64,000 nt of DNA from Rhizaria sp. SCN 62-66 (taxonomy: Eukaryota; Rhizaria, unplaced), in contig MEDY01000078.1 in the NCBI GenBank assembly GCA_001724265.1, positions 1 through 64,000 on the forward strand, written 5' to 3'. This document shows, in pieces, positions 49,801 through 55,369 of the stretch. Position numbers and translations under genes: made by a program. Each line of letters opens with the position of its first letter. Within the stretch, counting starts at the first letter, position 1. The notes under the pieces are model-generated. The model was given only the letters and a program-made list of their open reading frames with translations. It had not been told where the DNA came from and ran no database searches.

Positions 49801-51854
49801 CACGTCCAGGCGACCGCGATGCCCTCGCGCGGGTCCTGGTAGCTGGGGTCCTTGTCGGGGTCGAGGCTTTCGCTCACGTCGACCTGCACCGTGCCCCAGG
49901 CCGGGAACAGTGGGTACGGCGCCTGCGTCGTCGTCGACGAAGACGTGAAAAGGAAGTTCTCAAAGTGCGTCGCCGTCGTCCGCGTGACCGCCGTGATCGA
50001 ACTGGCGCGCAGGTTGATGGTGAGCGTGAAGTACGCCTTAACGGGCGTCGTGGTCGTCGTCACCGGCGTCAGCGTGATTAGCACGACGTAGACCGTCGCG
50101 TCGGTGGCGGTGGTCAGGTTCTCGGGTGGGCGCATCGAGTACGCCGGGATAGAGAGTTTGTCGACGCCGTTGCTTGTGTACAGCATCGCGGCGGCCGTGG
50201 CGTTGGACGGAGACGAGATGGCGAGTTGGTGCTGCGTGTAGCAAGACGTCAGCTCGGGGTAGATCGACAGCGTCACTGCGTCTGACGACCGCAGACTGAC
50301 TTCGGCGCTCGTGGTGAGATTGCCCGCGCTCACCAGCGACGCGGGCGTGGCGAAGGCTACTCGCACGCGTGACACGCGCCGTGACGGCACCGAGTAAACG
50401 GCCGACGCCGTAGCGTTGAGCCAGGAGCGCACGGTGACGCGGATCGCGTGCGTGAACTGTGACGTCTGAGGGAACAGCGTCGCCGCGAGCTCCTCGTTGA
50501 ACAGCAGCTTGTCGACGTTGTTGGTCGACGTGAAGGTCGCGAACGTGTTGTTGGGCAGGTAGGGCGCGCGGAACGTAGCCGCAAACGCTTCGACCAGGTC
50601 GTTGTTATCGCGGATCGTGCCGTTGGACAGCACAACGCGCGAGGCGACCAGCTCCCACTCGTAATCGACCTGCATGCCCGCGCGGCCCGAGGTCACCTCG
50701 GCCGTGAGCACGAAGTCGCCGCACCCTCGCGAGTTGCCGCCGTCGCTGGCCGCGTCTGACAGCGCCACGACCAGCGGCTCCAGCGCGTCGACGGGTGTGG
50801 GGAACACGAACACGGCGTCAGCCGTCTGCAGCTGCGCGTAGCGGGCGTGCGCGAGCAGTGAGACCGCGGCGTCGTCGCTCGAGAGCTCGCTCTTGGCGGC
50901 GGCGATGAGCGCCGTCTTGGTCGCGGCGGGCAGGTAGGGAAAGTTGGCCGCGTCCACGCGGTGCGGGGGCGTGTACGTGGCGAACGCGGTGGGGTTGAGG
51001 GAGAGTGAGTCGCCGGGTCGGGCGCTGAAGTTACCCAGGATGGTGTAGCGGAACACGTTGGGCGCGGTGAAGTGGCAGAAGTTGACCGTGTGGCCACTGG
51101 CGTGGACGGTGTCCGAGGTGGCGCGATAGGTAGCCGAGGAGACGTAGACAGAGCAGTCGACGTTGGTCGCGTTCTTGGTCGGGTACAGAGAGGTGATGTC
51201 GGGGATCGTCACGTTGCTAGGGCTGGCGCCGCTATCTGTGCTATTGTTGCTGTAGGTGTAGTTGTTGTTGTTGCTGAAGGGATCACTGCTGTTCGCGGTG
51301 GTGGTGACGTTGATATAGCTGGCAATCGTGGCGTTGAGGGCCTTGATGGACGCGTCAGACAGCGCGAGTAGCGCGGCAGTGATGTTGTGCGAGAACGTGA
51401 AGTAAAACGACACGCCCGAGAGCTCTGTGTTGGACGCCGATGACGACGTGACGACTGTGAGCTCGATCGGGACAGGCTCAGGCTCGGGCTCCGGCTCGGG
51501 CTGCGGCTCCCCGCCAGGTTCAGGCTCAGCCTCGTACACGAACAACAGCTCAGGGGCAGCGGCCGCCTGTGATGCTGTGTTGGGGGCTGAGTTGAAGTCG
51601 GCGTCTGTAGGGAGAGCGGGAGTCGCCGCGTTCGCTGATGTCGTTGATGACGTCACTGTCGTCATCGTCGCTGCTGCAGCTGTGTCGAAACCCAACGGCA
51701 CCGCATGCGTGTCTGCGAGTGCTGTGAGCGAGAGACAGGTACAGCAGAGCGCAAGCAGTACGAGAGCACGCTTGAGCGTTCGAGCTAGGACTCGCAAGGA
51801 GACGGCAGTTCTGCGGTCCGCTGCGGCGGGAGCCGCAGGGTGGTGGGGCCCCAT
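31866..51854 (-). CDS. Giant polycystin-1-like REJ/GPS receptor, single exon
   Basis: An unbroken frame of 6662 residues with no intron. I chose the ATG at 51854 because a signal peptide follows (hydrophobic core LVLLALCCTCLSLTALA at about residues 31-48); upstream the frame opens only to a TTG. The ectodomain (to about residue 3400) is Ser/Thr-rich with many N-x-S/T sites. A REJ-like core is at about 370-410 (GCGDFVLTAEVTSGR, VDYEWELV). A GPS-type site at about 3356-3386 (STSGCKLAFLDL, AVCRCSHHLG) keeps the paired Cys and C-x-C-x-H pattern. The first membrane helix is at about 3430-3460. Two more (4155-4228) follow an HPWLWL motif, and a last pair (5896-5958) opens FPVAVALLLLWG and contains WLVGSVIV, as in PKD1 family members. 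I see five membrane helices and no clear ion-channel domain or PLAT domain. The tail is Ala/Gln-rich. It is likely an autoproteolysed surface or ciliary sensor; ligand and channel partner are unknown. Confidence 0.9.
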   Translation of the reverse strand: MGPHHPAAPAAADRRTAVSLRVLARTLKRALVLLALCCTCLSLTALADTHAVPLGFDTAAAATMTTVTSSTTSANAATPALPTDADFNSAPNTASQAAAAPELLFVYEAEPEPGGEPQPEPEPEPEPVPIELTVVTSSSASNTELSGVSFYFTFSHNITAALLALSDASIKALNATIASYINVTTTANSSDPFSNNNNYTYSNNSTDSGASPSNVTIPDITSLYPTKNATNVDCSVYVSSATYRATSDTVHASGHTVNFCHFTAPNVFRYTILGNFSARPGDSLSLNPTAFATYTPPHRVDAANFPYLPAATKTALIAAAKSELSSDDAAVSLLAHARYAQLQTADAVFVFPTPVDALEPLVVALSDAASDGGNSRGCGDFVLTAEVTSGRAGMQVDYEWELVASRVVLSNGTIRDNNDLVEAFAATFRAPYLPNNTFATFTSTNNVDKLLFNEELAATLFPQTSQFTHAIRVTVRSWLNATASAVYSVPSRRVSRVRVAFATPASLVSAGNLTTSAEVSLRSSDAVTLSIYPELTSCYTQHQLAISSPSNATAAAMLYTSNGVDKLSIPAYSMRPPENLTTATDATVYVVLITLTPVTTTTTPVKAYFTLTINLRASSITAVTRTTATHFENFLFTSSSTTTQAPYPLFPAWGTVQVDVSESLDPDKDPSYQDPREGIAVAWTCLLRFPQVSTRQEQGALPTMTRAAGDNEESSAQQSAGSALLPPADLGASASDRGSQRQRGITVKTNRGFATRSSSTLDDASFISIGSWNTSDADTSSDNIAFDVYGDIPYPPDPPADADVDVDAAAAELSAASTLASTPTTVYILRACPAALAAQFTGSVANVTNAAIAAAINETSVLTDASPPALLLEVTVSVGVRATTLQLVYPMRFASVFAVAPAITASSVLGYPRSLPYQVPGSYSSAERTHLTARPFVMPAYANSILSTDSAGAGTNSSSGTANATVTADSRWRYSVLWSCETRNVDLADPAVVVVTGTGVQTLVGRNPDQSSAGTKPVQPPIAWAIANATDEAGGGPCLSLASGLVTVNPLAGADDTHQEIPYDNLYDSAEDDGDDHSESDEISGYEDDGLTFSARLSVTRSPALGPHSQLLVLERNALVSGRDYVFRAHIFGSERIPSEYLNASYVASLPPGPLPGELSSSTVAIRTRTPPVSATTGAACTLTAMGPISVLVVPLNATVDGAATDDGGGITSSKTDGVDGETAAAYSYLNDIEAAEFEQEMKLNPAIAAKLASIKSKLNKHRFNNNNNNKNAGSASGMPRASTASGSGTVFESVKTSLLERVRLQCAHWSNRDDDDSARVLAPNRYVVHAQRGPTLAAAQARESVRVSDIFVAPNGGNLVADLVVAPGVTVFTVTVYDRMLTATEHVLPAFSHKPESDEAATFLANGFFDPLRLLFSSYSARDIFLLWEANVRAVAVRAAHRVFQAARATATACPTCLSAAAVAALDPVVLFPAQVLAEAAANAQTRLLCDGSGLTQLALIATTLYQGVDVHSDTFGIARYVYDIMYKDRVTTSSSSNATNTTTATTENTSAAAFSKHIGTQRANGSNTRRFATAATSDANADNITQDNDADGTVFADASSDSGDVNTASTAATTTVTDEDSPVIVYIKDRIRRGRVPNASDPALADTTGEAPVTVTVTGDTATFLGIFDYPLHITDFMVYSIMSTGTVANLWRSSHPSVAPQTRLLPMVTSFTDPAANAAAAALYGGGANMWGAVFTMSPRIDPTLYGLTAPRMVVNSTTKTTTTTSTANTLVPDASDDTSTSASAAHAAGSDSSDHSWSTLATTIPDTTAPAFPAPPTVVGDGLGDRAIDGQQYLLGFTSLQRAGYVSAIGAPDAIVNRLMSMLSAAVDLRSKMPISFGLAAFINIATILQTSDNIGVVATSAQAGARAISLDAAWLCSAALRELFKFQIETVTRLFLPGNPLSSTVYVPNDVVMMNATTESASSSMADTEYEAFSTLSANEGDFKDYALQSLFAGNTHGLAPTATDSGSSTTTSATADPVQLAKAFERAAQFGDAIATAHHSFFTRLMTSPPPLSVGSLTRRGLIRDASLAWHLVSNATSMILTHSEYVLKQWVQSCQTGRCIMPDSPGQNTTNSTNGSNSSSSSSMSSSFSAKSAGTGKNPKMISSDVGAINAMMQRPFAAASPSTRARLNKLDLDSLLTTGTDMLTVAKQSRKQQLSMRARTSVSAPSTAGAHMRVLADTVSQEEQDKANLLRMLIASRYVTAELMSTRSLIATSVFESFVRSGPLLGLSAIAGHAVGEGRVVLSSRDLFTSENTHALNAYPTAQSTSSTGDAEVSADYAATADFWSQSTDTSPRRDIYASFAAAGGGDGDVAVTPILISDGGDGTGDGADTDPGSAPHPDINSLLVDTSLDEWAATGSSTGLPIGYSEATVVADRVSVRQAMRRFSFRGDAAALAGGATILSLAHSADVDRNSDPGGDRLHAMWLPRVVLSQLNRRVVDYTWSKTDKDSDSGSTIVLSDSADGSDDSSETDINVSSLRQSLLVPTALGHLDTVRTTMKGAAAIGYIAACLKRTTYTHEVRADAIATYSNSSTTTVDDTLVKTARSSIALSRCTHDNLALNVSDIVHYTFAQGLNPRLRSPANLNSVLARNMSDPDDSRRAADELDYFHAYLSDKYRELTEAFVSAPKQPERTLVNSSSTTNSSANVYEWTGRGGADFDLHTVIWEKLRLGAPLEHASSWVHATFRNLGVTLARRIVEAVTKSSSSSKTAAVTTLANLDSDPAYYSSRTRSQSGGKRSSTQSLSESDTADTMTPEQVRVALAATATIAHKLVAATAAAQQQGHSVPSARALRSAERLQALRHTARLIAASAVNSADSVSQSHGQRKSSSGKRSRSRFSTTATDTATATTSDLWSDDSALARDVTTLLSWGRYFTRGYAPKHPNAPARYTFMDDCSLIEPEVAADGASGTGAQVTTKNATSSSSSSSSSSSSGSATTTAGLRSLASDVTLAADRYDSDFVFSPSASATTTTTTPAAIVSACTFSMRDQLNVSLPMLSWPPVPRALPLRGVPLQSTIAGIEGVNTAILVRIPHKFPIVKLVRKYYFEQSLAMQRELSFKIKANMEYTASFLAQPSGDATNSTSNTTGNTTASARQDQPELYSSARVSESEDIAALRAALAASDAEAASVLSSLSNSRGRGKAPQSAAPRTTSGTKSSPAIVPLSSIPALPAGLVAAVTSRIHCQWYRPPLAYSGQSAIRFASPSASPRTSANGPMPPGPEAETTAAEKAIYAGTLSRYKKAMRAVETVTPLSKDASLHTILNHYTGTDQAVTRRAAEVFLGTDVSTDFLESVEQASENYVQEAEAVEYVSEVDYWSTSGCKLAFLDLDSAVCRCSHHLGPMRLRYGVLPLIPTDEGITDTVDDSQDTSAWWRAQSLRSIFTNPTLLIEHPAGIALVIVAAVALVAALLLVFSTAAAVEASVASALSEQFIATGAASAGGVGGSPAVVGGGVDGALLETGLLNSTAIGSDSCRFGTTNAGAGDADAVDGSDLAALNPSSSSGYVPPHRQIAHIGASAHGNPVAAARGGFGGPLPPPAAPPLPLHSQTQSPPLTYLQHLQQQQRLHVQQQQQHYQHRYTSSAMPRNASGSKTKTANGDEAALAKSNSSLSAADADKRKKSTKLAGETDLLRGLLQPLGPGGDAATLATAFDITARVDRALRDEDPCFYSYLNRTSARSRVNAHKKAAVKTVANAAAPAAGAAGAEGEQAGCAYTCESECTCDGYDYDLDSDGDDCGGDIGSVYLRSPADYREYHSDDDADETISSRDGTDERDVDNDGKTTARFAKRPLTWRLAVALYYRLRAHQEAALAAPALTTPASMTARTAADAAAALRPPPIPPLPSLRRLAMLARALGHAYPTDNTDVLAAAAAAHAKISAKNRTKASATANGGHDGDDDDDDDDDDDDGDDASVDVDAAPTPAETGDANGAPEATTEAVSAAVTAAAGRSLAVAAARAARQRMLLAVLAQRLAWLQALAAANVADGRAVDSIGLAGESCSTRHLSGHGTDGIHNDTDVVVIAVHSPDSTPQKKQSPSSSKRPLLPQYRCSSADRLLLSVGPRLLTVLSRRAAASERRLSARPPSTLTALMFRSLAMRRHPWLWLSAAAQAASAGAGAQRGLRAAVALLLAGTSFAAVLLIAAAARPLVTAVGGVRGGLGWHGAEVGILLGIFAVVLVLMSALSVALTRLLAGDARRLDDLVVASAAASAATAATASTSRDNKQSANVAEVQSEKANAVSSSKVLSITYDGLFKSKGSSTSSKGAFTRSDSDAVTALALARSGSGVALTHARAAALMPLLTAAERRQLRRQRLATVGAVNAVAPYDYAAFVADATAAVTTTVAAAAAAQSSRSGSKGSISGFKHSSESSLAASASKSNDVIVGSAAAPAVIGFALPISASAPVGTASGSGSGSGSGSGSSFDAEISDVSKVSSTTSKQWSVATAPAAVTVTSMPASLSGPATVDNTARTESKVSSAASASDSARHTNSHLSLAQLLQQQQQLQSDMVLKASQTELFARDVALAALLTPTPLQLAALAAPLPPGWLGDSDVLALPSPFSVCSNSSKSVYVNVVSGNVTPSALSLQPPLLALPSDAHSMHSFIWGFAEQIALLLTTHTAPMLTPLEAAVALKSLNVPTAPDFFGPDASAAAATLPRLCTDKVLAARVAAAAGWRVHLAPRFIAAERARRAAVRLQAAEASRRRRADESRMRALALALRAEQLRQRQERTGRGGNSVDASASASAHRAGAAATAGVVELAVLSGGRGDNKRYAPVAVPVPMSAPLPFTVPMHDEETGLRSNNNNTNTNNAQVNTNNTSPAADAVGATDIDAEQNDGEGEGDFESGWDWSIVTASQFDLSKLTYGVDYYYGYDPTHSNNDTNYYSNTTSVHAVSSKSKRDQSRRGARAPLRSSTAAGRSVVSGTDTGAEGSSDSYGSRGENTGRDEVLLRVLLRLHVPIPAPALALALRRCSGAGAGFDNLSLPPQKQGTQKQKKQKQTLGKSDNKKPNNSTPTATSPSTQVHAALQDDSVTVRAVTPPRLSLVATPELVSAAAIAARELSVAERTAAAARASARAAAAATAAAASAAAASAAAAAAAAAGNAPGGDPDPDDGGDGGNDPEQPDEDEEDEDDPYFDYKSDLGEEGHLADSYSSYDSDAEAEAAAAAAAAQEQYEATAGGLWARLRAAAATEARLQSKSAGKATAKRSNSKKSKAAAANSRRVDLNDTSALLRRAAMGFGLSDVSLLSLLPAPYSNSPFVPQNNADIHANAAANVRSAISANGANNEEEEEEVEAENANGDGQFDLDPEADSRFERSLTLTLPYVGDNSPRGGAAGKSKSAKPKAGGTTKSASAADTEPDSTDVDSVAAAVPMLALRRSGLWRAWGCVDARSPGTAAHGHFGDAADAAHSATAHGRFGSGYGHCAGVGGGGMPWRAPIDISDYVDDDCNTVIDPANTIGNDVSDVSYNSQGDDRHVDAGALVVASTQSQSVSHSRSSLRLRLHAARAVPRNATAWAGVSWPSDHDSSSSDSSSSGSDDDDAKKPQDHSSSSEPESDTKSDSGSGSESNSDSGSESESETDVERRGKRNNNFIDDDDDDDMVMLGARNSFNGNNAQANISLSRALVDASSPPRVHSQRSSSRRGNGRHSRRRSSADKDTAKPPPTGADSSHMHSHSYSHSRSTSGSQPLRSEVPSSHSQRDSISHSNSVDVNSSNNYAVVHSHAHTARADAEVTIPTGYELDDAALVAATVRRARAARRHRRACDRERERDIRSAKKKSATDDAEVDPAGVTTIVTIHNAGVSSAVANAQTERNARANSSEQAEFYGPAVVAPADVDLDAALRPRAGGLAIIPNPRMRNNNAASTSGFPVAVALLLLWGIAVALIIVTFAVNLSSWLPLAMPQWLVGSVIVILLTNAVVAPLYLRFALAAPAARALHQRRLATATAALTAATARAAALYAKADAATERAKDAYSAYLRAFFAAQAPPVPQPVAITSRNATSAAAAAAAAATAAAAAAVSANAVVVHPGDKKAHSDSDNEDEEEEESGALSLLTNKVNEQSAAPSLLATLVRSAHFFAGSRTRDSATAAVIAAAAAASAAAAADDGSAPLGSSAETEGLLLEALVAALEASNSPPEGVPVVMRGAGNNPISTQNRDIAVPEDNADGGGAIGDGVDYGEDMGASPGVTVGDSVDTGYDDELAAVLLRHGVTGHDQADTTDSRSHSRARTDSDSRSDDGSTSDADADADKQSEASSEAEHSRVASTIADSAASAATTGSAVATAKRPEATAAECAAATSALQSFVLTPLDAKHKSAAADAAAAAAAVHAHAVSATVAGGFAAHVHVDDALAAAAVAALKSAPVHGRNKGKLGPRVLGITAQSKTSDVPSYQTANNADDDDVGSAVSTGAVRTEAGAVAALTALLAQSSSLVRHEGAQRKGATMPRDNSFATNSLLHETRPDFLAPAVWDETDDGPRTQSLAQSPVDDNSALLCAGSGIRFVDPHNSRAHGNVVCGGDESAVAVAQLAALRAHLLAAHTQATAATATTVGSVLTQQQQDQEQHTDAANSDDPDDGVVLDCSDDIAAARAQVEARLLQQLRLQMELAAAVLEQAPDAQPPTELVDALRKCGALRD

Positions 51855-53046
51855 CCAGGTGCGAGGGGGTGTGCGAGGCGGGGAGCCAGCCAGTCGCAGC
51901 AGCGGTGGAGACCGAGACCGAGACTGTGAAGGACGGCCAGGGGCAAAAATCTTGCGTGGGGGACGCAAATTCAAGCCTCGGTGGGAGGGAGGTTGGTCAA
52001 GGGGCGCTAGGGCCGCTGAAGCAGAAGTTGTCGAGCCAAGGGTGCGTTTGATGTGTGTAATGTGTGCGCAAATCGACTCTGGTCAAATGACAAAGCTGTG
52101 CGCTTTGACTGGGCGGCAGGAGAGAGCGCGAGCGTGAGGAACGTGAGAAGGAGGCACATGTGGAGGAAAGGGTAAAGTTAAAGAGAGAATTTAGCGACCA
52201 GGAAGAACGCATCCCAAAATGTTATTTTGTGATTGCAGGCTAAAGCTAAATTAAAACTTAGAAAATGTCAAGTTAGGTCGTTCTTCGGACAATGTGGTGT
52301 TGAACTTGCACTTTTCGAGAAACCGAGAAGACCATCGGGCCGACCACGACCAACCACCTTTCGCCCCAGTCGCCGTCTCCCAGTGCGTTCCTGTCACACG
52401 TGAGTCAAGTCAAAATTTGTATTTTGTATCAAATGCATGCAATTTTGCTTAGAAAACAGCACCATTATATTTATGGGAGAAATGTGTGTGTAATTTTTTT
52501 CGTTGGTAGTATAATATAAAAGCTACGTATTAAGTATCCACCTCTCTCTTGCTTCACAAAGACAACACAACACACTAAAAACTAGAGAGCGAAGACGAGA
52601 TACATCACAGTTGCAGCGTTTAGCTTGCGTTTAGCTTTTGGAGTTGAGAAGCATACAAAGAAAGAAAAAGAAGCGTGACAATAAAAAAAAGAAATAGTCT
52701 GAAGAAAGAAAGCAAAAAAAAGTTAGACAGAGAAAGAAAGAGATCACGACTGACGCAAACGCGTCACAGTTGCAAGCGCAAAGTGAGTGCAAATGCGAGC
52801 GTGTGTGCGACCGCAAGCAAAAGAAGGAGAAAAAAATTCACAAGACAAGCAATATCACCCCCCTTGCTTTTGCTCTGACGGTTGCAGAGCCGGTCGTAGT
52901 ACGTTGCGTTCCGGCGCTCGCAGGCTGGCTGTGAAGGAGTGAAATGATATCAAATGAACTGAAACTGACAACAGAAATGTACACGGTAAGAATTGCCAGT
53001 ATAATATACATCACGTCATCGTGTCATCGCGCCAATTGCTGTGCAT
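51855..53046. other. Gap upstream of the polycystin-like gene
   Basis: These 1192 bases contain the promoter and leader of the polycystin-like gene and the 3' UTR of the 14-3-3 gene, both on the minus strand. There is a purine-rich, A-heavy tract at about 52650-52850. I see no gene. Confidence 0.5.
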
Positions 53047-54153
53047 TTACTCGTCCTGGTCGTCGTGGACGTCGTTCTCGGGCGAGGTCCAGAGGGTCAG
53101 GTTGTCGCGAAGCAGCTGGAGGATCAGGGTGCCGTCCTTGTACTGCTGCTCATCGAGCTTGTCGAGCTGCAGGATGGCCGCGTCGAAGGCCTCGGACGCG
53201 AGCTTGCACGCGGCGTCGCGGTCCTTGATGATCTCGTAGAGGCAGACGGAGTAGTTGAGCGCGAGGCCGAGGCGGACGGGGTCGGTGGGGTCCATGATCG
53301 CGGTGGCGGTGTCCATGGCGCCCTTGTAGTACTCACCGGAGCGCTTCTGGAGCGTGGGGAGCTCGTCGGTGACGATGAACTCGGCCAGGTAGCGGTAGTA
53401 GTCGCCGGCCATCTTCTGGTAGAAGACGCGCGCCTCGTCGTTGGCCTGGAGAGAAATAGTGCAGCAAAAAAATACGAAATGGCGATTGGTGTGAGAAGTG
53501 GGGTAAAATATACAAAGACATCGAGCTATAGATACAAAATGGCACTATTATGCACGCCGCCTAGAGCGGATTAAGGAAATATCATTGTGGAAGCTATATA
53601 AAGCGAGATATGCGCGCTCGCGTACCTGGGGGTGGGGGATGAGGTACTGCTCGAGGAGCTCGAGGACGTCCTTGCAGAGGGCCTCAAGCTCAGACTCGAC
53701 GTGAGCGCGGAAGCGAGCAGACGCGGGGGTCTGGTTCTCGTCCATGTTAAGAACGCGCCAGGCGGCACGGCGGCCACCGACGGCGTTCTTGTACGCGACG
53801 GAGAGCAGGTTGCGCTCGTCGAAAGAGAGATCCTTGCCGTCCTGCTCGTAGAAAAGAATGAAATTTAGATTAGAATGAAGGGTTATGTGAGTGAGAAGAA
53901 TGGATTTGGGTAGCATAGTTCGTGTAGTATGTTATATCAATAGGGTGCTTGTTACCGTCGCGATCTTTGTGTGTAACGGCGCGTGTGAAGAAGGTCGTAC
54001 CTGGACAGCCTTGACGACCTCGCGCATGAAGGCGCACATGTCGTCGTGGCGCTCGGCCAGCTCGGCGATATGGGCCAGACCCTGGAACGAGTTGCGGGCC
54101 TCGGCCTTGGAAGCGACGGTGAACTTGGAAATGTCGAGCTTGAAGTCAGACAT
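53047..54153 (-). CDS. 14-3-3 protein
   Basis: Three exons, 54153-54001, 53841-53626 and 53445-53047; 255 residues, the family's usual size. 14-3-3 dimers bind phospho-Ser/Thr motifs on client proteins and regulate signalling, localisation and metabolism in the cytosol and nucleus. Family signatures are present: LAERHDDMCAFMREVVKAV, ERNLLSVAYKNAVGGRRAAW, DYYRYLAEF, then PIRLGLALN-type (PVRLGLALNYSV) and YKDGTLILQLLRDNLTLWTS. The phosphate-binding triad (Lys of AYKN, Arg of GRR, Arg-Tyr of YYRYLAEF) is intact. The tail is acidic (DVHDDQDE), as usual. The start MSDFKLDIS gives a normal N-terminus. The second exon may begin three bases earlier (one extra Gln); both acceptors are AG. Donors are GTACGA and GTACGC. 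This is the most certain call of the window. Confidence 0.97.
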
Positions 54154-55369
54154 GGGTTCCTGCTGCACGGGAAGGGCGCGCAAGGGAGGCGGGAGGCGGA
54201 GAGCGGGTGGAAGGCCGGCACGAGGCGAAGAGGCAAGGGACACGAGCATAAAACGAAGCATTTCGTGAGAGGTGCGCATTGGTAGCAAGTGATGCAAGAA
54301 GGAATAACAACAAAAAGAAGCGGGAAATACGGATCTCGGCAAGACAGTTCTGAACAAGAGCACGGAAAGGCATGCAAGAGGGCAAGGAAATGCTGGTTGG
54401 GCTGCCAAGGTTGCAACGGCAGACCCACGTCTTTGAGGCAGGGATACGCGTCAACCGCGGCGTCGGGAGCAATAGAAACGCCATAGTACGTCATAAGCGC
54501 CCCGTGGCAACGCGGTGGTGCAATTCACGGCGCGAATTGTCGCAGGGCCACGTCGGAAGCAGCTCCTGGGGGTTTAAATCTCCCACCCCCACCACATCAC
54601 CAGTCGACCGAGCGACATCTACAGGTCTCTCTGGACGCCCCGCCCCGGCCGCTGTGCGCACCAGGCGGGCATAGAAATAGCATATGCGTGCGTAAACAAT
54701 GACAGACAGCTTTAATATCCGTCTTAAATCGCGTCCAGAGACGCCTCCGTGGTGCATGTCAGGGATTTTCGGATTCCTCTAGAAGTCGGTCTAAGGGCTG
54801 ACCGCCCCCTTACACCCCGACTGTGAGCCAGTTCAAGGTCAGCGAGCCGTTGGTCGTGCGACCGACCAAAAGAGAGAGGAGCGAAATGTATAGAGAGACC
54901 AAAATTGTTGAAGGAACCGAGAAAGGTGTATGTGTGGAAAGAGGGAATACACGTCGAATGTGACCGTCAGTGTCTTTCTAGTAAATGAATCAGGATTTTC
55001 TGCGCACGGATATAAATGTTATTCAAATACTACATTTTCAAGCAACGTTTGTCTCCCGCATTGTCTGCTAAACTGCACGCTGTGCCGATCCCAATTTCTC
55101 GCCTCACTTCGTCCCTTGCCCGCTCTCTCGCTCCCAACCTCTTCTATCACGCCCATCTCCCCTTCAACCACTGCCTCAACCTAGCCTGCGCATCATTGTC
55201 GTTTTACACCGCCGTCACTGCAGCGCCCGAGGTCTTATCGGCCTCCCTGCACCCGCTCGCCCTCCCCTCGTCCCTCGCGCCAGCGCCGCTGCCGGTCGCC
55301 GCTGTCGCCGCCGCTGCTGCTGCCGCTGCTGACGCTGACGCCGGCACGTCACCAGCTGCTAGTGCCGCG
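54154..55369. promoter_or_regulatory. Divergent promoter region (14-3-3 / HMG protein)
   Basis: These 1216 bases separate two divergent genes. A TATAAAT at 55011-55017 lies about 355 bases before the chosen HMG start; the ATG at 55016 overlaps this box, so I did not use it as the start. A pyrimidine-rich leader follows from about 55080. A tRNA T-arm look-alike near 54565 was rejected. Confidence 0.5.

Noticed and set aside
31912-51371. Numerous long plus-strand frames across the polycystin-like gene
   Set aside because: They are shadows of a GC-rich, repeat-rich coding strand: Ala/Arg/Gly composition, no domains, and contradicted by signal peptide, GPS and membrane helices on the minus strand.
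51855-51974. A longer N-terminus for the polycystin-like protein
   Set aside because: The extension begins with TTG rather than ATG and would push the signal peptide to an internal position.
54560-54595. A tRNA T-arm look-alike (GGGGG, seven-base loop TTTAAAT, CTCCC)
   Set aside because: The loop lacks the invariant C, and no matching 5' acceptor strand or anticodon arm lies at the right distance upstream.
55016-55369. An upstream in-frame ATG for the HMG gene
   Set aside because: The ATG overlaps a TATAAAT box and the translated stretch looks like an untranslated leader. It cannot be fully excluded without cDNA.
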